Shown here one piece after another: positions 1-7,523 of a stretch of DNA of 12,092 nt. Each line of letters starts with the position of its first letter. Within the stretch, counting starts at the first letter, position 1. Source of the stretch: an uncultured Collinsella sp. Lineage in GTDB: Bacteria; Actinomycetota; Coriobacteriia; Coriobacteriales; Coriobacteriaceae. The notes below the pieces were generated by a model. That model searched no databases, had not been told where the DNA came from, and was given only the letters and a program-made list of their open reading frames with translations. The DNA is taken from positions 1 to 12,092 of the forward strand of contig CAUDZT010000064.1 in assembly GCA_958453935.1 (NCBI GenBank). The letters are read 5' to 3'. The position numbers and the translations under genes are program-made.

Positions 1-11
1 AAGACTTTAAG

Positions 12-43
12 AAGGGGGAGGCCGCGAGGCCTCCCCCTTTTTT
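12..43 (+). terminator. Intrinsic terminator of the upstream gene
   Basis: A 10-bp perfect GC-rich stem (14-23 with 28-37) is closed by a GCGA tetraloop of the GNRA type, can be extended by two A-T pairs (12-13 with 38-39), and runs straight into six T residues (38-43). This is a textbook Rho-independent terminator. It most likely ends a transcript entering from the left, so the acpS operon should need its own promoter. Confidence 0.93.
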
Positions 44-57
44 GCGTTTACGGGCTT

Positions 58-123
58 TTGTCTCACATAGTAGCTGTGTTTTATAACCCTCGTTTGTTGC
101 ATCTTCTGTGAACGGGCTACAAT
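58..123 (+). promoter_or_regulatory. Candidate promoter(s) of the acpS operon
   Basis: The 110 bases between the terminator and acpS hold two sigma-70-like candidates. One pairs TTGTCT (58-63) with TATAAC (82-87) over an 18-base spacer. The other has a good -10, TACAAT (118-123), but only weak -35 matches (TTGTTG at 94-99, 18-base spacer). A promoter is expected here because a strong terminator lies upstream; which of the two is used cannot be decided by eye. Confidence 0.45.
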
Positions 124-152
124 AACTTAGTCTGTGCGATATGGAGGTGAAC

Positions 153-692
153 ATGGCTGAAGCTGGTATCGGCGTTGATATCGTCGAGATTTCCCGCATG
201 AAATCAATTCTTGAAAAGACGCCGTCGTTTGCTCGGCGTGTGTTTACCGAAGAAGAGCGTGCGTATTGCGATGCATCATCGCGTCCCGCTGCTCACTATG
301 CGAGCCGCTTTGCTTCGCGCGAGGCGGTGCTTAAAGCTCTCGGCACGGGTTTTAGTCAAGGCGTGGGTCGCAAGGATGTTTCGGTAACGCGTGATAAACT
401 CGGCAAACCGAAGGCGCTGCTTTCGGGCCGTGCTCTCGAGATCGCTCAAGAACTGGGTGTTGTTGAGGTCGCTCTTTCCATTACGCTTACGGGAGACTTG
501 GCCGTTGCGAATGCCATCGCGATTACCGAAGATGCTCGGCCTAAGCCAAAAGAGGAAAAGGTGAGTACCAAGAAACGCGTTGCGCAGACATTTAAAGAGG
601 CTCGCTCTGTTTTAGATGAGCTTGAGCAGCTGCAGAATTCAGCATTGACGGAGCACCTGGGCGATGCTTCGCAAGATACGCTAGGAGCATAG
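153..692 (+). CDS. acpS: Holo-[acyl-carrier-protein] synthase (AcpS) with C-terminal extension
   Basis: AcpS moves 4'-phosphopantetheine from CoA to a serine of acyl carrier protein, activating it for fatty acid synthesis in the cytosol. The protein shows the family signatures GIGVDIVEISR near the N terminus, with Asp9 as probable metal ligand, and ASREAVLKALG around Glu57 and Lys61. The start at 153 is chosen because GGAGGTG (143-149) is well placed before it; the in-frame ATG at 141 lies upstream of that site. The product is 179 residues against about 120 for typical AcpS. The extra 50 residues (about 128-179) are charged and probably helical, with no family I recognise. The late motif usually written S-x-[ST]-H-[TD] reads SITLT here, with Leu112 in place of the His that contacts CoA in studied homologues. 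The stop codon directly abuts the nnr start, so translation is probably coupled. Confidence 0.9.
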   Translation: MAEAGIGVDIVEISRMKSILEKTPSFARRVFTEEERAYCDASSRPAAHYASRFASREAVLKALGTGFSQGVGRKDVSVTRDKLGKPKALLSGRALEIAQELGVVEVALSITLTGDLAVANAIAITEDARPKPKEEKVSTKKRVAQTFKEARSVLDELEQLQNSALTEHLGDASQDTLGA

Positions 693-2309
693 ATGAAACC
701 GGTTTTGAGTACCGAAGAAGTCGTTCGTCTCGAGGATATCATCGAACGCGAAGGGACTTCGAAGGCCGAGCTTATGGAGCTAGCGGGTGAGTTTGCCGCC
801 AACGAGGTCTTGAAGCTCAATCCCGATCGGGTTCTCGTTCTGGTCGGTTTTGGTAATAATGGCGGCGACGGTTGGGTTGCCGCCGATATTCTGAGCCATA
901 AGGGTGTGGACGTCGATATCGTTTCTCCGGTTGAGCCGGATGAGATTCCTGCTGCTCTGGCACGTCATGTTGCTCGTCGTACTGCCGGCCGCGATGTGCG
1001 CGTTTGCGTCGGCCCCTCGCGTGACGAGCTCGAGGTTTTGATCGATAAGGCCGATGTTGTTGTCGATGCCATTTTTGGTACCGGTTTCCACGGGAATCTG
1101 CGTGCGCCGTTCTCCATCTGGATTCCTACGGTCAATGAATGCGCCGATTGTGTCGTATCCATTGATGTCCCCTCGGGCCTGAATGCCGAGACGGGAGTTG
1201 TTGATGACGACTGCATTCGTGCCGAGCGCACGGTGACGATGATTGCGCCCAAGATTGGTCTGTATAGCGCTGATGGCCCTGAGTATGCTGGCGATTTGAT
1301 CTGCGGCAATCTTTACGACCGTCTTGACGAAGTCATCGATGATGTTGACCACGCCGCCGAGATTGTCGAGCCCGGTGACTTAGTTGATTACTTTGCTCCG
1401 CTACCATCGAATATCGATAAGTATTCCCGTGGCTCTGTGCTTATTGTCGCCGGATCGGCGCAATATCCTGGTGCTGCCATTATGGCGGCCAAGTCTGCAG
1501 CTCGCGCGGGTGCTGGTTACGTGGCGGTCGCGGCTCCTGACGCCTGCGCCAATCTTATTCGCATGGCACTTCCTTCGATTCCCGTCTTTGCTATTCCGTC
1601 TGATTCCCGCGGCTCCTTTGGCGCCGCTGCGCGCATGACGGTGTGCGAGATCGCAAAGAAGTACAGCTGCGTACTGTGCGGTCCCGGTATGACGACGTCT
1701 GCTGGCGCTATGCAGGTGGTTTCGGGCTTGCTCGAGCTTGATGTACCGCTAATTTTGGACGCCGATGCACTCAACTGCCTTGCTAAGATTGCCATTGACG
1801 GTATTGATAGTAACCCCGAGATGTATCGTCGTGAGCAGCCGTTGGTTATGACGCCGCACTATCGTGAGCTTTCGCGTTTGGTTGCCGGTGACGAGGTGAA
1901 CGACCTTGGTACCGCGATTGCAGCTGCGCAGAAGGTTGTCTGGGCTGCAGGCTCCGACAATCTGGTGGTCATAGCCAAGGGGCCGACGACGGCTATCTGT
2001 GGCGTTGAGCGCGTGCTGCTGCCACTCTCGGGTCCGGCTTCTCTGGCAACTGCCGGTTCTGGTGATGTTCTCGCGGGTATTTTGGCCGGCACGCTTGCCA
2101 CCATGCGCGACGAGATGGATCGTTGGGAGCTGCTGTATTCGTACGCCGTCGCACTTCACAGCTACGCCGGTTTTGCCGCGGCGACGGAGTATGGTGAGAA
2201 GAGCGTTATCGCGACCGATCTTATCGACTTGATCGGTACTGCCATGGAGCTGGCGGCAAAGGATGCGCTCGAAGATCTGGGAATCATGGACGAAGGGTCG
2301 GATGACTAA
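693..2309 (+). CDS. nnr: Bifunctional NAD(P)HX epimerase / ADP- or ATP-dependent NAD(P)HX dehydratase
   Basis: This enzyme repairs hydrated NADH and NADPH. The N-terminal epimerase (YjeF_N) interconverts R and S hydrates, and the C-terminal ribokinase-like dehydratase (YjeF C-terminal, CARKD) restores NAD(P)H. The 538-residue length fits the two-domain bacterial form. In the N half, GFGNNGGDG (residues 52-60), the AIFGTGFHG stretch and DVPSGLNAETG (from Asp158) are diagnostic. The C half starts near residue 245 with YSRGSVLIVAGS and contains DADALN, TPHYRELSRL, AKGPTT and AGSGDVLAG, with Asp458 as the presumed catalytic base. The ATG follows the acpS stop without a gap, with GGAG at 684-687. 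Neighbouring acpS and alr is a common arrangement in Gram-positive bacteria. Confidence 0.95.
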   Translation: MKPVLSTEEVVRLEDIIEREGTSKAELMELAGEFAANEVLKLNPDRVLVLVGFGNNGGDGWVAADILSHKGVDVDIVSPVEPDEIPAALARHVARRTAGRDVRVCVGPSRDELEVLIDKADVVVDAIFGTGFHGNLRAPFSIWIPTVNECADCVVSIDVPSGLNAETGVVDDDCIRAERTVTMIAPKIGLYSADGPEYAGDLICGNLYDRLDEVIDDVDHAAEIVEPGDLVDYFAPLPSNIDKYSRGSVLIVAGSAQYPGAAIMAAKSAARAGAGYVAVAAPDACANLIRMALPSIPVFAIPSDSRGSFGAAARMTVCEIAKKYSCVLCGPGMTTSAGAMQVVSGLLELDVPLILDADALNCLAKIAIDGIDSNPEMYRREQPLVMTPHYRELSRLVAGDEVNDLGTAIAAAQKVVWAAGSDNLVVIAKGPTTAICGVERVLLPLSGPASLATAGSGDVLAGILAGTLATMRDEMDRWELLYSYAVALHSYAGFAAATEYGEKSVIATDLIDLIGTAMELAAKDALEDLGIMDEGSDD

Positions 2310-2311
2310 TC

Positions 2312-3457
2312 ATGAATAAAGCCGATTTGACGCGCTGGTCCTGGGTCGAGATCGACCGCGGGGCGCTCCGTCGCAACACGAGAGCCTATAAGAACTTGTT
2401 GAATCCGCGTCAGCGCCTGTGCTGCGTGGTCAAGGCCGATGCTTATGGTCATGGAGCTGTTGAGTGCGCTAAGATCATGTATTCGGCTGGTGCCGACATG
2501 TTTGCCGTGGCGACGGTCAACGAGGGCGTTGGGCTCCGTCAGGGCGGAATTACTAAGCCCATCCTGATTCTAAGCGAGCCGCCTATCGAGGCTATTCCTG
2601 CATTGCTCGAGTTCGATATCATGCCCTCGGTCTATACGTCCGATTTTGCTCTCGCGTATGGCGAATGCGCCGTCGCGGCGGGCAAGGTGGGCAAGTACCA
2701 TCTTGCCATCGAGACGGGCATGAATCGTATCGGCGTTCACTACACACAGGTGCTCGACTTTGTCCGCGGCATCAGCTTCCATCGCGGTATTCAGTGCGAC
2801 GGCGTATTTACGCACTTTGCCACGGCCGATGAACCTTCGGGTTGGGACTACAAGCTGCAGTGCCAGCGTTTTACCGAGGCCGTTCAGGCCATTAAGGACG
2901 CAGGTTTTGAATGCGGTATCGTGCATTGTGCCAATACGCCATCCTCGATGCTCGATTCTTCAATGCACTTTGACATGATTCGTGCCGGCATCGGTTTGTA
3001 TGGTCTGCAGCCATGTGAGCTGAGTGGTCGCGTGATGCAGCTTGATCCCGTCATGAGCGTCCACGCGCGTGTGACGCGCGTGGCACACCCTGCGATGGGC
3101 GAGGGCGTGGGCTACGGCTTTACCTACCGCGTACCGCGCACGCGCGTTCAGATCTGCACCCTTCCGATCGGTTATGCCGATGGCCTTTCGCGTACGCTTT
3201 CCAATCGTATGGACGTGCTGTATCGCGGCGAGCGTGTGCGTCAGGTGGGCAATATCTGCATGGACCAGTTTATGGTCGCCATTCAGTCCAACCCGGCGCA
3301 TGAGATTCCCGAGGCCGAGTATGGTGACGAGATGATCATTGTCGGCCGCGATGGAGATGCCGAGATTACCATGGACGAGATGGCGCGCCTACGCGGCACG
3401 ATTAACTACGAGGTCGCTTGCGGCTTTGGTATGCGTCTCGACAAGGTCTACGTGTAG
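2312..3457 (+). CDS. alr: Alanine racemase
   Basis: Alanine racemase is a PLP enzyme that interconverts L- and D-alanine, supplying D-Ala for peptidoglycan. The fold-type III barrel signature VVKADAYGHG places the PLP-binding lysine at Lys41. The second catalytic base is Tyr268 in GVGYGFTYR. The stretches ETGMNRIG, FTHFATAD, RAGIGLYG, LPIGYADG and GNICMDQ are all typical of Alr, and the length (381 residues) is standard. The start lies two bases after the nnr stop. The nearest purine-rich run (GAAGGG, 2292-2297) is 14 bases away, so translation probably depends on coupling to nnr. Confidence 0.96.
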   Translation: MNKADLTRWSWVEIDRGALRRNTRAYKNLLNPRQRLCCVVKADAYGHGAVECAKIMYSAGADMFAVATVNEGVGLRQGGITKPILILSEPPIEAIPALLEFDIMPSVYTSDFALAYGECAVAAGKVGKYHLAIETGMNRIGVHYTQVLDFVRGISFHRGIQCDGVFTHFATADEPSGWDYKLQCQRFTEAVQAIKDAGFECGIVHCANTPSSMLDSSMHFDMIRAGIGLYGLQPCELSGRVMQLDPVMSVHARVTRVAHPAMGEGVGYGFTYRVPRTRVQICTLPIGYADGLSRTLSNRMDVLYRGERVRQVGNICMDQFMVAIQSNPAHEIPEAEYGDEMIIVGRDGDAEITMDEMARLRGTINYEVACGFGMRLDKVYV

Positions 3458-3465
3458 GAGTCGCT

Positions 3466-4086
3466 ATGGGCGTCATGCACATTCCCGGCCATAGCCATCA
3501 GGCGCCGCGTGAGGTCGCACTCGAGGAGATCGAGGCCGTTCTGGGCGATTGTCACCTTTGCCAGCTTTACCAGTCGCGCCACAACATCGTGTTTGGCGTG
3601 GGAAACCCCCGCGCTCGCGTGATGTTTATTGGCGAGGCGCCGGGCCGTAATGAGGATTTGCAGGGCGAGCCCTTTGTGGGGGCGGCAGGCGAGGACCTCA
3701 ACGGCATTTTGTCGCTGGCGGGGCTCAAACGCGAAGACGTCTACATTGCCAACGTGCTTAAGTGCCGCCCGCCGGGAAACCGCAATCCGCGTCCCGAGGA
3801 AGTGCTGGCTTGCTCGCCGTTTTTGCGCGAGCAGATTCGAAGCATCTGGCCCGATATCATCGTGACGCTCGGCAACCCCGCAACGCACTTTGTGCTCAAG
3901 ACCGAGATCGGCATTACCAAGCTGCGCGGCAGGTTCCATCAGATGGGGCACTTTGTGGTGATGCCCACGTTCCATCCGGCAGCAGCGCTACGCAATCCAG
4001 CGTGGCAGGAGCTGCTGGAGGAAGACTTTAAGATGCTGGGCGACTATCTGGGGCGACATCCCGCACCAGAGGACGCCTCGGAATAA
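3466..4086 (+). CDS. Uracil-DNA glycosylase, family 4 (4Fe-4S)
   Basis: This enzyme removes uracil from DNA to start base-excision repair. Family 4 features are complete: the active-site motif GEAPGRNED (residues 56-64) followed by GEPFVGAAG, the late motif HPAA (170-173), and four cysteines arranged as for a 4Fe-4S cluster (Cys29, Cys32, Cys100, Cys116). The length of 206 residues is normal. I chose the ATG at 3466 because TAGGAG (3455-3460) sits five bases before it; upstream in-frame codons lie inside alr. The gene ends with tandem TAA codons. It sits between alr and tsaE as a DNA repair member of an otherwise metabolic and tRNA operon. Confidence 0.93.
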   Translation: MGVMHIPGHSHQAPREVALEEIEAVLGDCHLCQLYQSRHNIVFGVGNPRARVMFIGEAPGRNEDLQGEPFVGAAGEDLNGILSLAGLKREDVYIANVLKCRPPGNRNPRPEEVLACSPFLREQIRSIWPDIIVTLGNPATHFVLKTEIGITKLRGRFHQMGHFVVMPTFHPAAALRNPAWQELLEEDFKMLGDYLGRHPAPEDASE

Positions 4087-4098
4087 TAAGGAGCATAT

Positions 4099-4605
4099 AT
4101 GTCCCTGGAGCGCCTGGGGGTAGGTACTTACAAAACGACTTGCGCTGCCGATACGGAGTACTTTGGCGAGCTAATTGCACCGTGCCTTGAGGACGGAGAT
4201 GTGCTCATCCTGACCGGTGGCCTGGGAGTGGGCAAAACTCACTTTACCAAGGGCGTCTCGCGCGGGCTGGGCGATGGGCATATGGTTACGAGTCCTACGT
4301 TTGCGCTCATGGCCGTTCACGATCAAGGTCGTATTCCGCTGTTTCACTTTGATCTATACCGCCTGGAGCATGCCTACGAGCTCGAGGATACGGGCATTTT
4401 CGATGTGCTGGGCTATGAGGGTGCTTGCCTGCTGGAATGGGGCGAACAATTCCAGGACGAGCTGACGGATGAGTATCTTTCGGTGACGCTCAGGCGTGAT
4501 GAGGGCGACAGCGATGTGCGAACGATAACGCTCGAGGCGCACGGTGACCGCGCAATGGAGCTTTCCCATTTGATTGATAAGGCTGTACAAGATGAGCTTG
4601 CATAA
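4099..4605 (+). CDS. tsaE: tRNA threonylcarbamoyladenosine biosynthesis ATPase TsaE
   Basis: TsaE is the P-loop ATPase that resets the TsaB-TsaD complex during t6A synthesis at position 37 of ANN-decoding tRNAs. It is 168 residues long, with Walker A GGLGVGKT (residues 40-47), the switch-like VTSPTFALM, the HFDLYRLE segment and LLEWGE near residue 115, all hallmarks of the family. AAGGAG (4088-4093) lies five bases before the ATG. The 3' end overlaps the next gene by 14 bases, so the ATPase and its partners are co-translated, which matches their joint function. Confidence 0.95.
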   Translation: MSLERLGVGTYKTTCAADTEYFGELIAPCLEDGDVLILTGGLGVGKTHFTKGVSRGLGDGHMVTSPTFALMAVHDQGRIPLFHFDLYRLEHAYELEDTGIFDVLGYEGACLLEWGEQFQDELTDEYLSVTLRRDEGDSDVRTITLEAHGDRAMELSHLIDKAVQDELA

Positions 4606-6976
4606 CGACAACGCGCTGGTGGTGGCGCTCGATACCTCGACCGACATGCTTGCCTGCGCGGCAAGCTGGATTGATGGGCAGACGGGTGAGACGAAGCTCG
4701 TGAGTGGCGACCACATGTGTCGCCGTCACGCCAACGTTGAGCTCGTGAATACCGTTGATGGCGTGCTGGCTCAAGCCGGTCTGGATCGCAGCGATGTTGG
4801 TTGCTATGTGGTCGGCCGCGGCCCGGGGTCCTTTACGGGTGTGCGCATCGGCATCTCCACTGCCAAGGGCCTCGCGCGTGGTGCCAATGTTCCGCTGCTG
4901 GGCGTGTCGACGCTCGACGCTTGCGCTTGGACGGCGTGGAAGGCTGGCGTGCGCGGCAAGCTTGGTATCTTGGCCGATGCTATGCGCGGTGAGGTATATC
5001 CGGCGCTGTATATGCTGGTCGATGAGGGTCCCGAGCGTCAATTTGAGCGCGAACACGTGGTCAAGGCCGCCGTGGCGCTCGATGAGTGGCGCCAAGCAGC
5101 GGACTGGGGCCAGGTTCAGCTGACCGGTGACGGTCTCGTGCGCTATGGCAAGCTGCTGGATGAGGACGAGGCCGCCCGCTGCGTGGAGCGCGACCTGTGG
5201 TGGCCTTCGGGCGAGGGCTTGCTGCTCGCGCACGCTGCGGGTGACGGCGATCCGGCCCGCGTCCTGCCGATTTACACGCGCCTTTCGGATGCCGAGGAAA
5301 ACGAGCGCAAGCGTCTTGGTCTTGCCGAGAGTGCGCAGAGCGAAATTACGGGTGTTGCCGATGAGCTCGCCGGTCGTCATCTGCAGTTCCGTCCCATGGG
5401 CGCGGCGGATGCCGAGGGCGCGAGCGCGCTGGAGGCTGCCTGCTTTGAAGGTGCCGGACACGAGGCATGGACGCCGGGCATGTTCCTGTCCGAACTGGGC
5501 GAGGACGTCGCTGCGCCGCGTAGTTGGTGGGTGGCACACGACGACGGCAAGCTGCTGGGCCTTGCCGGCGGTATGGTCGTGGACGGTGATGTGCAGATTC
5601 TGGATGTCGCCGTCGACCCGGCACATCGCCGTGAGGGCATTGCCCGCAAGCTGCTGTCGCATGTGAGCTATGATGCCCAGATGCTCGGCTGCACTACGGC
5701 TTCGCTCGAGGTCGAGGACGGTAACGAGGGAGCGACCGCGCTTTATAACGCTCTGGGCTTTACCGAGGCTGGCCGTCGCCGCGGCTACTATGGTGCCGGC
5801 AAGGACGCCATCGTCATGACGGCTCCGCTGCCCCTGGTGCTTCCGGTCGACAATGCTTCGCCCGAGCCGACGGCGGCAGAGCAGCGCGTATGGCCGCTGC
5901 CTGCGCCTGGGCGCTCCGAGGGGGAGCGTGCCGAAATTGAGCGCCGCCGCCTAGTGCTCGCTATCGAGAGCTCCTGCGACGAGACGGCCGTGGCGATTAT
6001 CGATGCGGATGGCAATATGCTGGCTAACCAGGTGTCGACACAGATTGATTTTCACGCCCGCTTTGGCGGCGTGGTGCCCGAGATCGCCTCGCGCAAACAC
6101 GTTGAGGTGATTGTGAGTGTCGTGGATGCGGCGCTCGAGGATGCCGCAGCATCGCTTGGTCTTGAGGGTGGAGCCATCGCGCCGAGCGAACTCGCCGCTG
6201 TTGGCGTGACACAGGGTCCGGGCCTGGTGGGTGCTCTGGTAGTGGGCGTCGCCTTCGCCAAGGGCTTTGCCTATGCCGCCGGCAAGCCGCTCGTGTGCGT
6301 CAACCATCTGGAGGGCCACCTGTTTGCCAACCTGTTGGCGCAGCCCGACCTCAAGCCCCCGTTTATCTTTACGCTCGTTTCGGGCGGGCACACCATGCTC
6401 GTGCACGTAAAGGCATGGGGCGACTATGAAGTGCTTGGCGAGACGCTCGACGACGCCGTGGGCGAAGCCTTCGACAAGGTGGCAAAGGCACTGGGTCTTG
6501 GCTATCCCGGAGGCCCTATCATCTCCAAGCTTGCCGAGACGGGCAACCCCAAGGCGATCGATTTCCCCCGTGCGCTTAACAGCAGGGGGGACTATCGCTT
6601 CTCGCTTTCGGGCCTCAAGACGGCGGTGACGCTCTACATCGAGCAGGAGACCAAGGCCGGGCGCACGATTCACCTGCCCGACCTAGCGGCCTCGTTTGAG
6701 GCGGCGGTCTTTGACGTGCAGTACAAGAAGGCCAAAAACGCCCTGCACGCCACCGGGTGCAAGGAGTATTGCATCGGCGGTGGTGTCTCGGCTAATCCGC
6801 ATCTGCGCGAGATGATGATCAAGAAGCTCGGGCGTCAGGGGATCCGCGTAACGGTGCCACCGCTTTCGGCGTGCACCGACAACGCCGCCATGATCGCAGA
6901 GGTTGCTCGCCGTAAATTCGACCGAGGAGAAATCTCGCCGTTCGACGTCGATGCCGATCCGAACATGACGCTGTAG
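4592..6976 (+). CDS. tsaB-rimI-tsaD: TsaB-RimI-TsaD three-domain fusion (t6A synthesis and protein N-acetylation)
   Basis: One uninterrupted 794-residue frame joins three proteins usually made separately. Residues 1 to about 245 are TsaB, with ALDTSTD and GRGPGSFTGVRIG from Gly75. Residues 264-411 are a RimI-type GNAT acetyltransferase with the acetyl-CoA loop RREGIA (346-351) and the YNALGF segment. RimI acetylates the N terminus of ribosomal protein S18 in E. coli. Residues about 452-794 are TsaD, the catalytic subunit, with AIESSCDET, the metal-binding HLEGH (His572, His576), SGGHT, the GGGVSAN stretch and Asp763 in CTDNAAM. A linker of about 40 residues rich in Pro, Glu and Arg separates RimI from TsaD. 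The ATG at 4592, inside the tsaE end, has AAGG at 4579-4582; a TTG at 4574 is a weaker choice. All key motifs look intact, so each domain is probably active. Confidence 0.93.
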   Translation: MSLHNDNALVVALDTSTDMLACAASWIDGQTGETKLVSGDHMCRRHANVELVNTVDGVLAQAGLDRSDVGCYVVGRGPGSFTGVRIGISTAKGLARGANVPLLGVSTLDACAWTAWKAGVRGKLGILADAMRGEVYPALYMLVDEGPERQFEREHVVKAAVALDEWRQAADWGQVQLTGDGLVRYGKLLDEDEAARCVERDLWWPSGEGLLLAHAAGDGDPARVLPIYTRLSDAEENERKRLGLAESAQSEITGVADELAGRHLQFRPMGAADAEGASALEAACFEGAGHEAWTPGMFLSELGEDVAAPRSWWVAHDDGKLLGLAGGMVVDGDVQILDVAVDPAHRREGIARKLLSHVSYDAQMLGCTTASLEVEDGNEGATALYNALGFTEAGRRRGYYGAGKDAIVMTAPLPLVLPVDNASPEPTAAEQRVWPLPAPGRSEGERAEIERRRLVLAIESSCDETAVAIIDADGNMLANQVSTQIDFHARFGGVVPEIASRKHVEVIVSVVDAALEDAAASLGLEGGAIAPSELAAVGVTQGPGLVGALVVGVAFAKGFAYAAGKPLVCVNHLEGHLFANLLAQPDLKPPFIFTLVSGGHTMLVHVKAWGDYEVLGETLDDAVGEAFDKVAKALGLGYPGGPIISKLAETGNPKAIDFPRALNSRGDYRFSLSGLKTAVTLYIEQETKAGRTIHLPDLAASFEAAVFDVQYKKAKNALHATGCKEYCIGGGVSANPHLREMMIKKLGRQGIRVTVPPLSACTDNAAMIAEVARRKFDRGEISPFDVDADPNMTL

Positions 6977-6988
6977 CTGGTACGGCGC

Positions 6989-7123
6989 GGTCCCCGGACG
7001 GAGGGGCCGGATATAAGGTTTCCTGCTCTACAGTCCTGCGCAAGACGAAGGCCACATTAAGTGGCCTTCTTTGCGTGCGGAACTCGCGATAAACCTTATA
7101 TCCGGCCCCTCCGTCCGGGGACC
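6989..7123. repeat. Large foldback element 1 (33-bp perfect stem, conserved cap)
   Basis: Left arm 6989-7021 and right arm 7091-7123 are perfect reverse complements over 33 bp. They enclose a 69-base cap (7022-7090) with its own hairpin: GAAGGCCAC (7047-7055), loop ATTAA, GTGGCCTTC (7061-7069), extended by CGCAA with TTGCG (7039-7043, 7071-7075). The cap in reverse complement is nearly identical to the cap of element 2, but the outer arms differ. It begins 12 bases after the tsaBrimID stop and could also act as an operon end or RNA-stabilising structure. No transposase or coding frame is visible inside. Confidence 0.93.
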
Positions 7124-7265
7124 TTTCTGTATCGATATAGCTTCTGAGCTGGTTTGGCGTCGACAACGTCCGGCAAGGTTAGCCAGCTGCGTCGAATTTC
7201 CGGCGTGCTTTAGCTGAAAGAAAAAGATGGTGTGCGGAGCTTTGCTCCGCACATTTGGGATGGGA
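7124..7265. other. Spacer between the foldback elements
   Basis: I see no gene here. The stretch contains AGCTGG (7147-7152) facing CCAGCT (7183-7188), and an imperfect direct repeat of the type GCGTCGA-TCCGGC (7157-7174 and 7189-7204). A separate hairpin at 7232-7252 is listed on its own. Four G-runs at 7262-7286, straddling the left edge of element 2, fit a G-quadruplex pattern. Confidence 0.5.
7215..7252 (-). terminator. Possible minus-strand terminator hairpin
   Basis: A perfect 9-bp stem, GTGCGGAGC (7232-7240) and GCTCCGCAC (7244-7252), is closed by a three-base loop. On the minus strand it is followed after a few bases by a T-rich run, the complement of GAAAGAAAAAGATG on the plus strand. 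It may stop antisense transcription between the two elements. The T-run is not directly adjacent, and no minus-strand gene needs it. Confidence 0.4.
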
Positions 7266-7425
7266 GCTCCTCGGGGGCGGGGCGGGCGCCTGCCGCCATA
7301 TATGAACTTTATCGCGAGTTCCGCACGAACAGGAGGCCACTTAATGTGGCCTCCGTCGTGAGCAGGACTGTCCGAGCAGGAAAGTTCATATATGGCGGCA
7401 GGCGCCCGCCCCGCTCCCGAGGGGC
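7266..7425. repeat. Large foldback element 2 (45-bp stem with two wobble pairs, conserved cap)
   Basis: Arms 7266-7310 and 7381-7425 are complementary over 45 positions; the inner 34 pairs are perfect and the only two departures (7276/7415 and 7268/7423) would be G-U wobbles in RNA. The 70-base cap 7311-7380 holds GGAGGCCAC, loop TTAAT, GTGGCCTCC (from 7332). This cap matches the reverse complement of the element 1 cap at about 62 of 70 positions. The element therefore lies in inverted orientation to element 1. The arms are GC-rich outside and carry ATATAT next to the cap. Confidence 0.93.
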
Positions 7426-7523
7426 ATCTCTCAAGCAAAAACTGTCGTTCGGTAAAGTCCGAGGTCAGTGGCGTTTTATAACGAGAAATTCAAAAGAATT
7501 TGAAAATCCATTACAAATTTGCG

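Noticed and set aside
4490..5662. A 390-residue minus-strand frame opposite tsaB-rimI
   Set aside because: The plus-strand frame has complete TsaB and RimI motifs; the reverse frame is a shadow of high-GC coding sequence.
6989..7123. Element 1 as an ordinary operon terminator
   Set aside because: The stem is far longer than needed, is followed by only three T residues, and its cap is repeated in element 2.
6989..7425. Integron attC sites, CRISPR repeats or a retron RNA
   Set aside because: There are no attC core sites, no regularly spaced repeats, and no integrase, Cas or reverse transcriptase gene in the window.
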